Position numbers and translations under genes: made by a program. 64,000 bases of DNA, from the NCBI GenBank assembly GCA_016788065.1, contig JAEUTI010000001.1:1-64000 (forward strand), read 5' to 3'. The notes below the pieces were generated by a model. That model had not been told where the DNA came from and did not search any database. It saw only the letters and a program-made list of their open reading frames with translations. Origin of the DNA: Bacteroidia bacterium (GTDB lineage: Bacteria; Bacteroidota; Bacteroidia; AKYH767-A; OLB10). Positions 54,509-63,339 of this stretch are shown one piece after another (within the stretch, counting starts at the first letter, position 1; each line of letters opens with the position of its first letter).

Positions 54509-55243
54509 TTACATCGACTGCAAAACATTCAGGTTATAGATAGCATCGCCAACCATAACAGGAATACAATCAGTTTGATTGGGAGTCAGGCAGAAAACGA
54601 TATCATCTTCAATCTGAAGTTTCTCGAGTCTTTTGCGGTGTGAGGATTGTTCCAGAAATCCGTAAAGATCATCTTTAGCAAGATGATATAATTGCATTGC
54701 TGCCAAAGCAGAATCGCGATGATCGGTTAATTCAAAACTATCGAGTAATTTATGTACTACTGCTCCTGCAAAAAGGGTATCTTCAAAATTAAACGAATTC
54801 TTCCATCCTGAACACAGCAGAATCACATTGCGATTTTGTTGTTTCAGCCAATTGCAAAGCGCATCCTGATTCAAAAATGAACCGATTGCAATCTGGAATG
54901 CATTTCTGGCAATAGCAATTGCCTGTGTACCATTGGTAGTAGTAAGTGCAATATCGCGATCTTTAACTTTGGGATCCATGTAGCTGAATGGAGAATTTCC
55001 AAGATCAAAGCCTTCCACCATCTCCCCTTTTCTTTCAGCGCCCACCAGATACCCTTTAGCGCGGTATGCACTGCTTTCTTCCACTTTTGAAACCGGCACA
55101 ATGCTGCGCACCCCGTGTTCAAAGGCAATACAAATCGACGATGTAGCTCTTAAAACATCTATCACCACCACAATACTTTCGGATGCATCATAAAGATGAA
55201 ACAATGCAGGCGAAAAACAAACGTCAATACTCTTTTTCTTCAT
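54509..55243 (-). CDS. 2-phosphosulfolactate phosphatase-like protein (ComB family)
   Basis: The 244-residue protein has the ComB pattern: VVVIDVLRATSSICIAFEHGV, VGAERKGEMVEGFDLGNSPFSY, ALTTTNGTQAIAIA, VILLCSGWKNSFNFEDTLFAGAVV and the C-terminal FCLTPNQTDCIPVMVG. ComB removes phosphate from 2-phosphosulfolactate in coenzyme M synthesis in archaea. Bacteroidota members have no coenzyme M, so the role is more likely sulfolactate or sulfonolipid metabolism, which is inference. Confidence 0.83.
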   Translation of the reverse strand: MKKKSIDVCFSPALFHLYDASESIVVVIDVLRATSSICIAFEHGVRSIVPVSKVEESSAYRAKGYLVGAERKGEMVEGFDLGNSPFSYMDPKVKDRDIALTTTNGTQAIAIARNAFQIAIGSFLNQDALCNWLKQQNRNVILLCSGWKNSFNFEDTLFAGAVVHKLLDSFELTDHRDSALAAMQLYHLAKDDLYGFLEQSSHRKRLEKLQIEDDIVFCLTPNQTDCIPVMVGDAIYNLNVLQSM

Positions 55244-55357
55244 AGCGCAAGGTGCTTACTTGTGGTTGGAATTATCAACCCATCAGGCAACGAAAAATGC
55301 TGTCATTAAACAGATCCGGGATTCTTTATCCAAAATCCGCGCAAAGTTAAGTAAACT

Positions 55358-56440
55358 TTACTTTTTATAAAATGGAAGTTTTACAACACTGGCTTTCAGC
55401 CCTTTATCTCTGACATTGATGTAAATTTCACTTCCTTCCTTTGAATTAGCGGTAGTTACATAGCCCATTCCAATTGCCTTTTGCAGGGATGGGGATTGCG
55501 TTCCGGAAGTAACTTCACCGATAACATTCCCATTGGCATCCTGAATTGGGTAACCGTGACGTGGAATACCGCGATCGATCATTTCGAATGCAACCAGTTT
55601 GCGGGTAACACCATCTTCCTTTTGCTTTTTCAATGCAGCAGAATTGGTGAATTCTTTGGTAAACTTGGTAATCCATCCCAAACCTGCTTCAATCGGTGAT
55701 GTAGTGTCATCGATATCATTGCCATACAAGCAGAATCCCATTTCCAGACGTAGCGTATCGCGGCAACCGAGACCTGCAGGTTTTATCCCGTAAGGAGCGC
55801 CCGACTTAAAAACTTCATTCCAGATATGTTGTGCATGTTCATTTTCGAAATATATTTCAAAACCACCTGCACCTGTATAACCTGTAGCAGAGATCAAAAT
55901 ATTGGATTTCCCTGCAAAGGTACCTTTCACAAAATTGTAATATTCTATAGAGGCAAGATCAACATCGGTAAGTGACTGCAATGCTTTAACAGCATCCGGA
56001 CCCTGCACTGCGAGAAGTGAAGTTTTATCAGAAATATTATGCATTTCAACACCTTTGGTGTTGTGTGACTGAATCCAATTCCAGTCTTTTTCAATGTTAG
56101 ATGCATTCACAACCAGCATATAAGTTGCTTCATCAATCCGGTAAACCAATAAATCGTCGACAATACCACCGGTTGCATTTGGCAGACATGAATACTGCAC
56201 TTTCCCATCGGTAAGTTTCGATGCATCGTTGCTCGTAACACGCTGAATGAGATCAAGAGCATCGGAGCCTTTGAGAATAAATTCGCCCATGTGAGAAACG
56301 TCAAAAACACCAACTTTTTTTCTTACAGTTTCATGTTCATCATTGATTCCGGAATATAAAACAGGCATATTATATCCTGCAAATTCTACCATCTTTGCAC
56401 CAAGTGCTATATGTTGATCTGTTAAAGCCGTTTGTTTCAT
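55358..56440 (-). CDS. gcvT: Aminomethyltransferase, glycine cleavage system T protein
   Basis: The 360-residue protein shows [85 protein letters not shown] (folate-binding region) and the C-terminal [12 protein letters not shown]. It transfers the methylene group of glycine from the H protein to tetrahydrofolate. Its start lies 2 bases past the end of the glycosyltransferase gene on the same strand. No gcvH or gcvP is nearby. Confidence 0.95.
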   Translation of the reverse strand: MKQTALTDQHIALGAKMVEFAGYNMPVLYSGINDEHETVRKKVGVFDVSHMGEFILKGSDALDLIQRVTSNDASKLTDGKVQYSCLPNATGGIVDDLLVYRIDEATYMLVVNASNIEKDWNWIQSHNTKGVEMHNISDKTSLLAVQGPDAVKALQSLTDVDLASIEYYNFVKGTFAGKSNILISATGYTGAGGFEIYFENEHAQHIWNEVFKSGAPYGIKPAGLGCRDTLRLEMGFCLYGNDIDDTTSPIEAGLGWITKFTKEFTNSAALKKQKEDGVTRKLVAFEMIDRGIPRHGYPIQDANGNVIGEVTSGTQSPSLQKAIGMGYVTTANSKEGSEIYINVRDKGLKASVVKLPFYKK

Positions 56441-56442
56441 GA

Positions 56443-57537
56443 TTATTTCTTTTTATTCGTAATTAATTGTTGAAATGAATTTAAATATACTTTTTTCTGT
56501 GATGCTACAGAATATTTATCGATAACAGTGGTACGAGCATTTTTACCAAAACGATTTCTCATTTCCTGATCATCGATCAGTTTACTGATTGCATTCACCC
56601 ATTCTTCGGTTGTAGCAGCCAGAAAACCATTTACACCATTTTGAATAATTTCACTATTTACTCCTACCGGCGACATTACCGTTGCAATTTCGAGAGCCAT
56701 GTATTGCAAGCCTTTCAGACCGCATTTGCCTTTCGACCAGTCGTCATCGGGAATTGGCATAATGCCGATATCAAATGAGCTTAGCTCATCGAGTTCTGTT
56801 TCTTTACGCCATGCGAGTCCCTGAATTCCCAGTTCAGCATTCTTATAATTGCCATCTCCAATAACGCGGATGTCAATTTTATCGCCATATTTTTCTTTCA
56901 GAATTTTCAGAAATGGTAAGGCCAACTCAAAGTGTCGGATAGTGGTGATACTTCCACTCCATCCTATCACCACTTTATCGGATCGCTTCACATTTCGAAC
57001 CGGTTTATATTCTTCGGTATCGATAGTAGTAGGCACAATAATAACTTTGTTATTAAAGCGTGCTGCATAGTCGGCGAGATATTGATTGCCTGCAAAAACA
57101 AGATCCGACAAACCAATGATCCTTCCGGTTTTACTTGGATCTTTCAACCAGCCAAACTTTTTATTGGCATCGGAAACATCGTGATACCAGATAGCATCAT
57201 CGAAATCGAAAACCAGACGTGCTTTACTTTTTGCGAAACGTTTTTCAAAGAATGATGATCCGGTCATGAATGCCTCACGCTGCACAAAAATGATATCATA
57301 CTTATCAGCATTTATCACATCACGAAAACGGCGAAGAGCACTTTTGAAGAACACCAGCAACTTGTTCACCAAATTTCCCGGTGCATAAAAAATCTTATCA
57401 TCGGCCTCGGTGATCAGGTACGAAAAATCATAATCGATACCATTTTCTTTCAGGCAGGATAAATATTGCTCAAACCGGAAACGTTGGGCCGGTGAGCGAT
57501 CGGGACGATGAGAAGCAATAAATAAAATTCTCGGCAT
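56443..57537 (-). CDS. Family 1/4-type glycosyltransferase
   Basis: The 364-residue protein has a GT-B fold. [27 protein letters not shown] opens the N-terminal domain. The C-terminal domain has [69 protein letters not shown] (donor-binding E region) and [15 protein letters not shown]. It should add a sugar from a nucleotide donor to a surface glycan. It begins 1 base after the end of the epimerase gene, so the two are in one operon. Confidence 0.87.
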   Translation of the reverse strand: MPRILFIASHRPDRSPAQRFRFEQYLSCLKENGIDYDFSYLITEADDKIFYAPGNLVNKLLVFFKSALRRFRDVINADKYDIIFVQREAFMTGSSFFEKRFAKSKARLVFDFDDAIWYHDVSDANKKFGWLKDPSKTGRIIGLSDLVFAGNQYLADYAARFNNKVIIVPTTIDTEEYKPVRNVKRSDKVVIGWSGSITTIRHFELALPFLKILKEKYGDKIDIRVIGDGNYKNAELGIQGLAWRKETELDELSSFDIGIMPIPDDDWSKGKCGLKGLQYMALEIATVMSPVGVNSEIIQNGVNGFLAATTEEWVNAISKLIDDQEMRNRFGKNARTTVIDKYSVASQKKVYLNSFQQLITNKKK

Positions 57538-57538
57538 A

Positions 57539-58537
57539 TTAATCTTCGAGCCAGACAGCAGGAAGCTTCTCGGTTATCTCAATGTTTTCAAATTTAGGAC
57601 TTTTACGGATACCAGCGGTTTTTGCCCAATCAGACATTTTCTTCAGTCCGTCGTACAAACCTAAAGCAGGAGTCATATTAAACACACTCTTAATTTTAGA
57701 GTGATCGGAATGCGCATGAACCACTTCATTACGGGCAGGAAGATGACGCAATTCGCCTTCGATACCAATAGCTTTCATGGTAGTTTTAGCAAGTTCAGCA
57801 ACTGAATAATCCTGATCGGCACCAATATTAAATATCTGGTTATATGCAGCAGGCACATCCACACATTGTGCAATGTAAGGAGCAACATCACCGATATAGC
57901 TGAAAGCACGTGTTTGACCGCCATCACCGAATACAGTAAGTTGTTTGCCCTGCATCAGCTGATTCATAAAAATCCCTACCACATTGCGGTAGCGATCACC
58001 CAGGTTCTGATACTCACCATAAACATTATGAGGACGGAAAATCACATAATTAAGACCGAACATTTCATGTGTGCATCGTAAATCCTGTTCAACAGCAAGT
58101 TTGGCAATCCCATAAGGATCTTCAGGCAATGGAATAGTATCTTCACGCATTGGAGGCTTTGCAGCACCATAGACAGCAATTGAAGAAGTGAATACAAAAC
58201 ACTTGATTTTGTGCTTAACAGCTTCATTAATCAAAATGACACTACCAATAAGATTATTGGTGTAGTTGAATCTCTTTATAAAATGACTTAACCCTTCTGC
58301 AGCATAGGCAGCCAGGTGATAAACATAATCAAACTTATGTTCCTCGAATAATTTAGCAACCAAATCGGCATCTGTAATTGATCCCTTTACAAAAATTGCT
58401 TTGGGATTCACATTTTCCTGAAAACCACCACTCAGATCGTCGAGAACTATTACCTGATGACCCATTTTTACCAATTCATTGGTTACGTGAGCGCCTATAA
58501 AGCCTGCTCCACCGGTTACTAAAGATGTCGGTTTCAT
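57539..58537 (-). CDS. NAD-dependent nucleotide-sugar epimerase/dehydratase
   Basis: From ATG 58537 the protein has 332 residues; an upstream frame to 58591 would run past the promoter box. The short-chain dehydrogenase motifs are SLVTGGAGFIGAHVTNEL (GxxGxxG), the YHLAAYAAEG region, FTSSIAVYG and YGIAKLAVEQDL, where the Tyr-Lys catalytic pair lies in DPYGIAKLAVE. It resembles UDP-glucose 4-epimerase/GalE-type extended SDRs. It is co-transcribed with the glycosyltransferase. Confidence 0.88.
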   Translation of the reverse strand: MKPTSLVTGGAGFIGAHVTNELVKMGHQVIVLDDLSGGFQENVNPKAIFVKGSITDADLVAKLFEEHKFDYVYHLAAYAAEGLSHFIKRFNYTNNLIGSVILINEAVKHKIKCFVFTSSIAVYGAAKPPMREDTIPLPEDPYGIAKLAVEQDLRCTHEMFGLNYVIFRPHNVYGEYQNLGDRYRNVVGIFMNQLMQGKQLTVFGDGGQTRAFSYIGDVAPYIAQCVDVPAAYNQIFNIGADQDYSVAELAKTTMKAIGIEGELRHLPARNEVVHAHSDHSKIKSVFNMTPALGLYDGLKKMSDWAKTAGIRKSPKFENIEITEKLPAVWLED

Positions 58538-58569
58538 ATCGGATAAATATTGGTTTGATTTTGAGATCG

Positions 58570-58577
58570 CAAATTTA
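58570..58577 (-). promoter_or_regulatory. -7 promoter box of the epimerase operon
   Basis: TAAATTTG on the minus strand lies 32 bases before the ATG at 58537, divergent from the box at 58635. Confidence 0.5.
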
Positions 58578-58634
58578 TGAAAAAAAATCATCCTACCTAA
58601 GACCCTAAAATCCTCATATTCATCAAATTTCGTG

Positions 58635-58642
58635 TATCTTTG
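58635..58642 (+). promoter_or_regulatory. -7 promoter box of the CapD-like gene
   Basis: TATCTTTG lies 23 bases before the ATG at 58666; an AAAAAAAAGG purine tract precedes the ATG. Confidence 0.6.
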
Positions 58643-58665
58643 TCTTCTAAATCATAAAAAAAAGG

Positions 58666-60549
58666 ATGTTTAAGTCAAATTTACCACGTGGGATCATCTT
58701 CCTGCTTGATATGGGAATAGTATCGGTTTCCCTTATTGTGGCTTATTTTGTCAGGTTTAACTTCACTATTCCACCTGTGGAAGTGGCAACATTTTACTAT
58801 GTAATTCCATCTTTTATTGCAGTCAGGGGCCTTAGTTTTTACATTTTTAAAACCTATGCAAATATCATCCGCTACACCAGTACAAAAGACGTTCAAAGAA
58901 TTGTCTCCACTTTACTGGCCGGCTCCATATTTTTTAGCATCATTAACCCGATATCTTTTTATATAACAGGCAATTACGTACTTCCATATACAATAGTAAT
59001 CATTGAGTTTCTGCTATCTGTATTTATCATGACATCCACCAGGATGCTGATAAAAATACTCTATATAGAAACCATGAACCCCAGCAAAGAAAAAACCAAT
59101 GTGATCATTTTTGGTGCAGGGGAAGCGGGGGTTATTGCCAAGCGAACCCTCGACCGCGATGCAGGTTCCAAGTACAAGGTATTGGCATTTGTGGACGATA
59201 ATTATAAAAAATCGGGCAAGAAAGTGGAAGGTGTTTCAATCTATGATACCGATGAGGATCTCGAGCGCCTCCTGGCAGAAAATGAGGTTCAGCACTTAAT
59301 TATTTCTATCCAGAACCTGGCTCCTGCCCGAAAACAGGAAATTGTGGAGATGTGTTTGAGGCACCACACTAAAGTACTTACTGTACCTCCCGTTACCAAC
59401 TGGATTAATGGAGCATTGAGTTTTAAACAGATTAAGAAGATAAAAATTGAAGATTTACTGGAGCGCGATCCAATCAGACTGGATACTGCGGCCATTACTT
59501 CACAACTTACGGGAAAAACCATTCTCATTACCGGTGCAGCAGGTTCAATCGGCAGTGAAATCGTCAGGCAGGTACTACGATTTAATCCCGCCAAAGTAAT
59601 CATGCTCGATTGTGCGGAATCACCGATGTATGATCTGGAGCTCGAGACCAATGAGATGCGTCAGGGAAAAGTGACCGAACCGGTGATAGCAGATATCAGG
59701 AATCAGGAGCGCATGCTGAATGTGTTCCGGACTTTCAGACCACAAATCGTTTTTCATGCTGCTGCATATAAGCATGTGCCCATGATGGAAAATAATCCTT
59801 CAGAAGCCATTCTTACCAATGTAAAAGGAACCAGAATAACAGCAGAGTTATCGGATGAGTTCGGAGTTGAAAAATTTGTAATGGTATCAACCGACAAGGC
59901 AGTAAATCCCACCAGTATTATGGGAGCAACCAAACGCATTGCTGAGATTTACATTCAATCGCTGAACAAAAAATCGAAAACCAAATTTATAACAACTCGT
60001 TTTGGAAATGTCTTAGGTTCGAACGGTTCGGTGATACCTCGATTTAACAAACAAATTGAATCCCGTCAACCTATTACTATCACACATCCTGAAATTACGC
60101 GATTTTTCATGACCATTCCTGAAGCCTGTCAGTTGGTACTCGAAGCCGGTGCTATGGGAAAAGGTGGCGAAATTTTCATTTTCGACATGGGTAAATCGGT
60201 TAAGATTACTGATCTGGCCAAGAAAATGGTGCAGTTGAGTGGTTTGGAATTAGGAAAAGATATTCAGTTGGTATTTACAGGGCTTCGTCCGGGTGAAAAG
60301 CTGTATGAAGAATTATTGAACAATGAAGAAAACACCATTCCTACACATCACGAAAAAATCATGGTCGCAAAAGTAAAGGAATATGATTTTGATGAAGTGA
60401 AGCAAAATGTTGATGAGCTGGTATCACTTTTTAATGCACAGGACAATATCAATCTGGTAAGAAAAATGAAGGAAATAGTTCCGGAATACATTTCCAATAA
60501 TTCCGTTTTTGAAATACTGGATAAAGAACAGGAAATGAAAAGTGCTTAA
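58666..60549 (+). CDS. Membrane nucleotide-sugar 4,6-dehydratase/epimerase (CapD/FlaA1-like)
   Basis: The 627-residue protein has four N-terminal membrane helices (about 1-125), a CoA_binding-like Rossmann domain (NVIIFGAGEAGVIAKRTLDRD, about 145-260) and an extended SDR domain from about 285. The SDR domain has TILITGAAGSIGSEIVRQVL, HAAAYKHVPMMENNPSEAI, VSTDKAVNPTSIMGATKRIAEIY (Ser-Met-Lys catalytic set) and TTRFGNVLGSNGSVIP. Homologues make UDP-sugars for capsule, O-antigen or flagellin glycans. It is divergent from the epimerase/glycosyltransferase operon. Confidence 0.93.
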   Translation: MFKSNLPRGIIFLLDMGIVSVSLIVAYFVRFNFTIPPVEVATFYYVIPSFIAVRGLSFYIFKTYANIIRYTSTKDVQRIVSTLLAGSIFFSIINPISFYITGNYVLPYTIVIIEFLLSVFIMTSTRMLIKILYIETMNPSKEKTNVIIFGAGEAGVIAKRTLDRDAGSKYKVLAFVDDNYKKSGKKVEGVSIYDTDEDLERLLAENEVQHLIISIQNLAPARKQEIVEMCLRHHTKVLTVPPVTNWINGALSFKQIKKIKIEDLLERDPIRLDTAAITSQLTGKTILITGAAGSIGSEIVRQVLRFNPAKVIMLDCAESPMYDLELETNEMRQGKVTEPVIADIRNQERMLNVFRTFRPQIVFHAAAYKHVPMMENNPSEAILTNVKGTRITAELSDEFGVEKFVMVSTDKAVNPTSIMGATKRIAEIYIQSLNKKSKTKFITTRFGNVLGSNGSVIPRFNKQIESRQPITITHPEITRFFMTIPEACQLVLEAGAMGKGGEIFIFDMGKSVKITDLAKKMVQLSGLELGKDIQLVFTGLRPGEKLYEELLNNEENTIPTHHEKIMVAKVKEYDFDEVKQNVDELVSLFNAQDNINLVRKMKEIVPEYISNNSVFEILDKEQEMKSA

Positions 60550-61130
60550 CCGTGTACGGTTTCTTTCACTCCAAAATTCTGTATCACCTGAGCTTCATAT
60601 GCCAGCCATTCTTCCCAACGTTTTTCCACATCAATTGAACCGGCATACTTACGGGCAAAGCCAATGAACATGGTATAATGATTGGCTTCGCTGATCATTA
60701 GTTCATTGTAAAACGAAGCGAGTTCCGCATCATCAATATTTTCAGAGAGCACTTTAAAACGTTCACAACTTCTTGCTTCGATCATAGCTGCAAAAAGCAA
60801 TCTATCGATCAGAACTTCATTTCTGGCACCTCCTTTTCGCATGAAATTGTAGAGTAATCCTACGTAATCATCTTTCCGTTCGCGACCCAGTTCAAAACCT
60901 CGTTTTTGAATAAGATTGTGAACCATTTCAAAATGGGAGAGCTCTTCTTTTGCCAAGGATATCATTTCCTGAACCAGGTCTGTAAGTTCCGGAAACTTCA
61001 CAACAATAGAAATTGCATTGGTAGCTGCTTTTTGTTCGCACCAGGCATGATCGGTCAAGATTTCCGGAATATTCTTCCCAACGACATTGCGAACCCACTT
61101 GGGATCGGTAGGTAATTTCAATTTAAACAT
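60546..61130 (-). CDS. miaE: tRNA-(ms2io6A37) hydroxylase (MiaE)
   Basis: The 194-residue ferritin-like di-iron protein has HAWCEQKAATNAISIVVKFPEL (Glu ligand), EELSHFEMVHNLIQKRG (ExxH), AAMIEARSCERFKVLSE and SEANHYTMFIGFARKYA (ExxH). MiaE hydroxylates the isopentenyl side chain of ms2i6A37 in tRNA. The 3' end overlaps that of the convergent CapD-like gene by 4 bases. The promoter box at 61135-61142 lies 4 bases before the ATG, implying a leaderless mRNA. Confidence 0.92.
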   Translation of the reverse strand: MFKLKLPTDPKWVRNVVGKNIPEILTDHAWCEQKAATNAISIVVKFPELTDLVQEMISLAKEELSHFEMVHNLIQKRGFELGRERKDDYVGLLYNFMRKGGARNEVLIDRLLFAAMIEARSCERFKVLSENIDDAELASFYNELMISEANHYTMFIGFARKYAGSIDVEKRWEEWLAYEAQVIQNFGVKETVHG

Positions 61131-61134
61131 GGCA

Positions 61135-61142
61135 CAAAATTA
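61135..61142 (-). promoter_or_regulatory. -7 promoter box of miaE
   Basis: TAATTTTG on the minus strand ends 4 bases before the ATG at 61130. Confidence 0.5.
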
Positions 61143-61175
61143 ATAAAATCCGGTAAAATTCAATAGGTTTATTTG

Positions 61176-61183
61176 TAGATTTG
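61176..61183 (+). promoter_or_regulatory. -7 promoter box of the GNAT gene
   Basis: TAGATTTG lies 24 bases before the ATG at 61208 and overlaps the in-frame TTG at 61181, which is therefore not the start. Confidence 0.5.
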
Positions 61184-61207
61184 ACGACCTGTGTAATCCA
61201 AAAAACA

Positions 61208-61777
61208 ATGAGAAGCCTTAATCTGAATTTTACGCCATTTCCTGAACTGAAAACAAATCGATTGCATCTTCGTGCCATATCAGTAGATGATGCAGAATGG
61301 TTGTTGGATATGCGCAGCGATCCGGCTATGATGCAATACATCGACAGACCTTTGATGCGTGAAAAAAGTGAAGCTTTAGAATTGATTTCTAAAATTGAAA
61401 CCACGAATCAAAAAGGAGATGGTTTGCTGTGGGCAATTACAGAAATTGGATCTTCCAGAATGATAGGCACGGTTAGTTATCATAACATTGACAGGACAAA
61501 CCTGATGGGAGAAATTGGTTACCTACTTCACACCGATTTTCAAAAAAAAGGAATTATGCAAGAGGCTGTGATCGGTGCTATCTCCTATGGATTCAGCAAT
61601 ATTGGATTTCACAGAATTGAAGCAAATATTAACACCGGAAACGATTCGTCAAGAAAACTTTTACTTCGGAATGGTTTTAAAAAAGAAGCCTTATTCCGTG
61701 AGAATTTCTATTACAATGATAAGTTTCTGGATTCCGAAATTTATGGATTACTCGAACACGAATGGCCAAAAAATTAG
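61208..61777 (+). CDS. GNAT N-acetyltransferase, RimJ/RimL-like
   Basis: From ATG 61208 the protein has 189 residues. ELKTNRLHLRAISVDDAEWLLDMRSDP opens the fold, GEIGYLLHTDFQKKGIMQEAVIGAISYGF carries the acetyl-CoA pyrophosphate loop (Q/R-x-x-G-x form KKGIMQEA), and HRIEANINTGNDSSRKLLLRNGFKKEALFRENF is the conserved C-terminal region. RimJ/RimL-type enzymes acetylate protein N termini, but small-molecule targets are also common. Confidence 0.87.
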   Translation: MRSLNLNFTPFPELKTNRLHLRAISVDDAEWLLDMRSDPAMMQYIDRPLMREKSEALELISKIETTNQKGDGLLWAITEIGSSRMIGTVSYHNIDRTNLMGEIGYLLHTDFQKKGIMQEAVIGAISYGFSNIGFHRIEANINTGNDSSRKLLLRNGFKKEALFRENFYYNDKFLDSEIYGLLEHEWPKN

Positions 61778-61796
61778 CAGTCCAACTTAACTTTAA

Positions 61797-63254
61797 ATGA
61801 TGAAAATTTTCTTCAGGATACTCGCAGTCATCATTCTGTCGTATCTCATTCTGATGATTCCCTTAACATCTGAAAATCCGGTTCGCCTGATTTCAACAGA
61901 GCAACCTTTTGAATGGAAAAGTGATACTTTATGGAAAAAACTTGAAACCGATTTTGAGCATTTGCACGCAAATCATGATACGAGCACTTTCACCAGACTG
62001 ATAAATTATCAGAATCAAACCGATAGCCTTTTGCAAGTGTTAATTCAGAATGAAAAAGGTCTATTTTCTCCGGCTGCAGACTCCTTACTGATTAGTTTTT
62101 TTAATTATAGTATCCTGATTCCGTTTCAACCTGCATATACTGATTCGCTTTATGCAAGGTATAAGAAGATCCGCATTGCTGTGAAAGAAATACAGCGCTT
62201 GCTACCGGATGATATCAACACAAAAAGGAGTATTTATAAATTGTTGTATGGAACACGTGCCGCAATGGAAGAAATTATTTTGCAATTGCCTCAAAAAACT
62301 GATGCGCTGGTGATATTTGATTCCGGTAATGAAGATCAATCAGGAATAAATGTTCATGGATTAAAAATAAAAAGCGGAGATGTATTATTATCGAGAGGAA
62401 GCGCATCAGTATCTGCATTAATTGCCAGGGCAAGTAACTTTCCCGGCAACTTTTCTCATGTCGCTTTGCTTCATATAAATGAATCGAACAAAAATATAAG
62501 TGTCATTGAATCACATATTGAAAAAGGAGTGGCAATAGCCGATTCTACAGCATACTTCAAAGACAAAAAGCAACGTATTCTGGTGCTGCGAAAACGCACT
62601 ATTAATGACAATATGGTACCGCACAAAGCTGCCAGTGCAATGCTGGAAATGCTTTCCAAACAAAACATTCCATATGATTTTAGTATGGACTACAATGATG
62701 CCGATAAAATGTTTTGCAGTGAAGTTGCATCCTATGCTTACAGCACACAGGGCATCAAACTTTGGTCAGTTCCCTCTGGCATTTCACATCCCGGAGCTGT
62801 TGCCTGGCTAAATAGCTTTGGTGTCCAAAACTTCTCCACACAAATGCCATCTGATTTAGAATATGACAACGAAATGATGCTGATTGCAGAATGGTACGAT
62901 CGCGATTTGCTTTGGGAAGATCATGTTTACAATGCAGCGATGGATGCACTTTATGAGCAGGCAAAAAAAGGATTATCTCCTGAAGCTTCATGTTGGTTGC
63001 TGCCGCTTGCAAGAGTGTTAAAAGGATGGAGTATTATCAAAAATAAAATGGGTAACATTGGACCAATTCCTGAAGGTATGAATGCAACTACCGCATTAAA
63101 AAATATGTGGTTGACCGAAAATCATGAAGATTTAGTTAAACACATAAAAGTGTCAGCAACTGAATTTCAAAAGTCAAAAGGTTACCTCCCACCCTATTGG
63201 CAATTGGTAAAAATAGCAAACATGCATGCTGCAGAAAAATTTTCCAACAAATAA
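61797..63254 (+). CDS. YiiX-like NlpC/P60-superfamily cysteine peptidase
   Basis: The 485-residue protein has an N-terminal membrane or signal segment (IFFRILAVIILSYLILMIPL). A helical region covers about 30-185, and the YiiX/YebB-type domain about 190-340, with GDVLLSRGSASVSALIARASNFPGNFSHVALLH (catalytic His) and KMFCSEVASYAYSTQGI (catalytic Cys in FCSE). A C-terminal extension of about 130 residues is unassigned. Relatives are circularly permuted P60 peptidases or amidases acting on cell wall or lipids. It begins 19 bases after the GNAT gene; a second ATG at 61800 is possible. Confidence 0.8.
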   Translation: MMKIFFRILAVIILSYLILMIPLTSENPVRLISTEQPFEWKSDTLWKKLETDFEHLHANHDTSTFTRLINYQNQTDSLLQVLIQNEKGLFSPAADSLLISFFNYSILIPFQPAYTDSLYARYKKIRIAVKEIQRLLPDDINTKRSIYKLLYGTRAAMEEIILQLPQKTDALVIFDSGNEDQSGINVHGLKIKSGDVLLSRGSASVSALIARASNFPGNFSHVALLHINESNKNISVIESHIEKGVAIADSTAYFKDKKQRILVLRKRTINDNMVPHKAASAMLEMLSKQNIPYDFSMDYNDADKMFCSEVASYAYSTQGIKLWSVPSGISHPGAVAWLNSFGVQNFSTQMPSDLEYDNEMMLIAEWYDRDLLWEDHVYNAAMDALYEQAKKGLSPEASCWLLPLARVLKGWSIIKNKMGNIGPIPEGMNATTALKNMWLTENHEDLVKHIKVSATEFQKSKGYLPPYWQLVKIANMHAAEKFSNK

Positions 63255-63339
63255 ATCTGCACCTTCACAAAAAAAATTAAACATACCATATCGATTATCT
63301 GTTTATGAGTATACGTTCATCAATTAATACATTTCTCCT

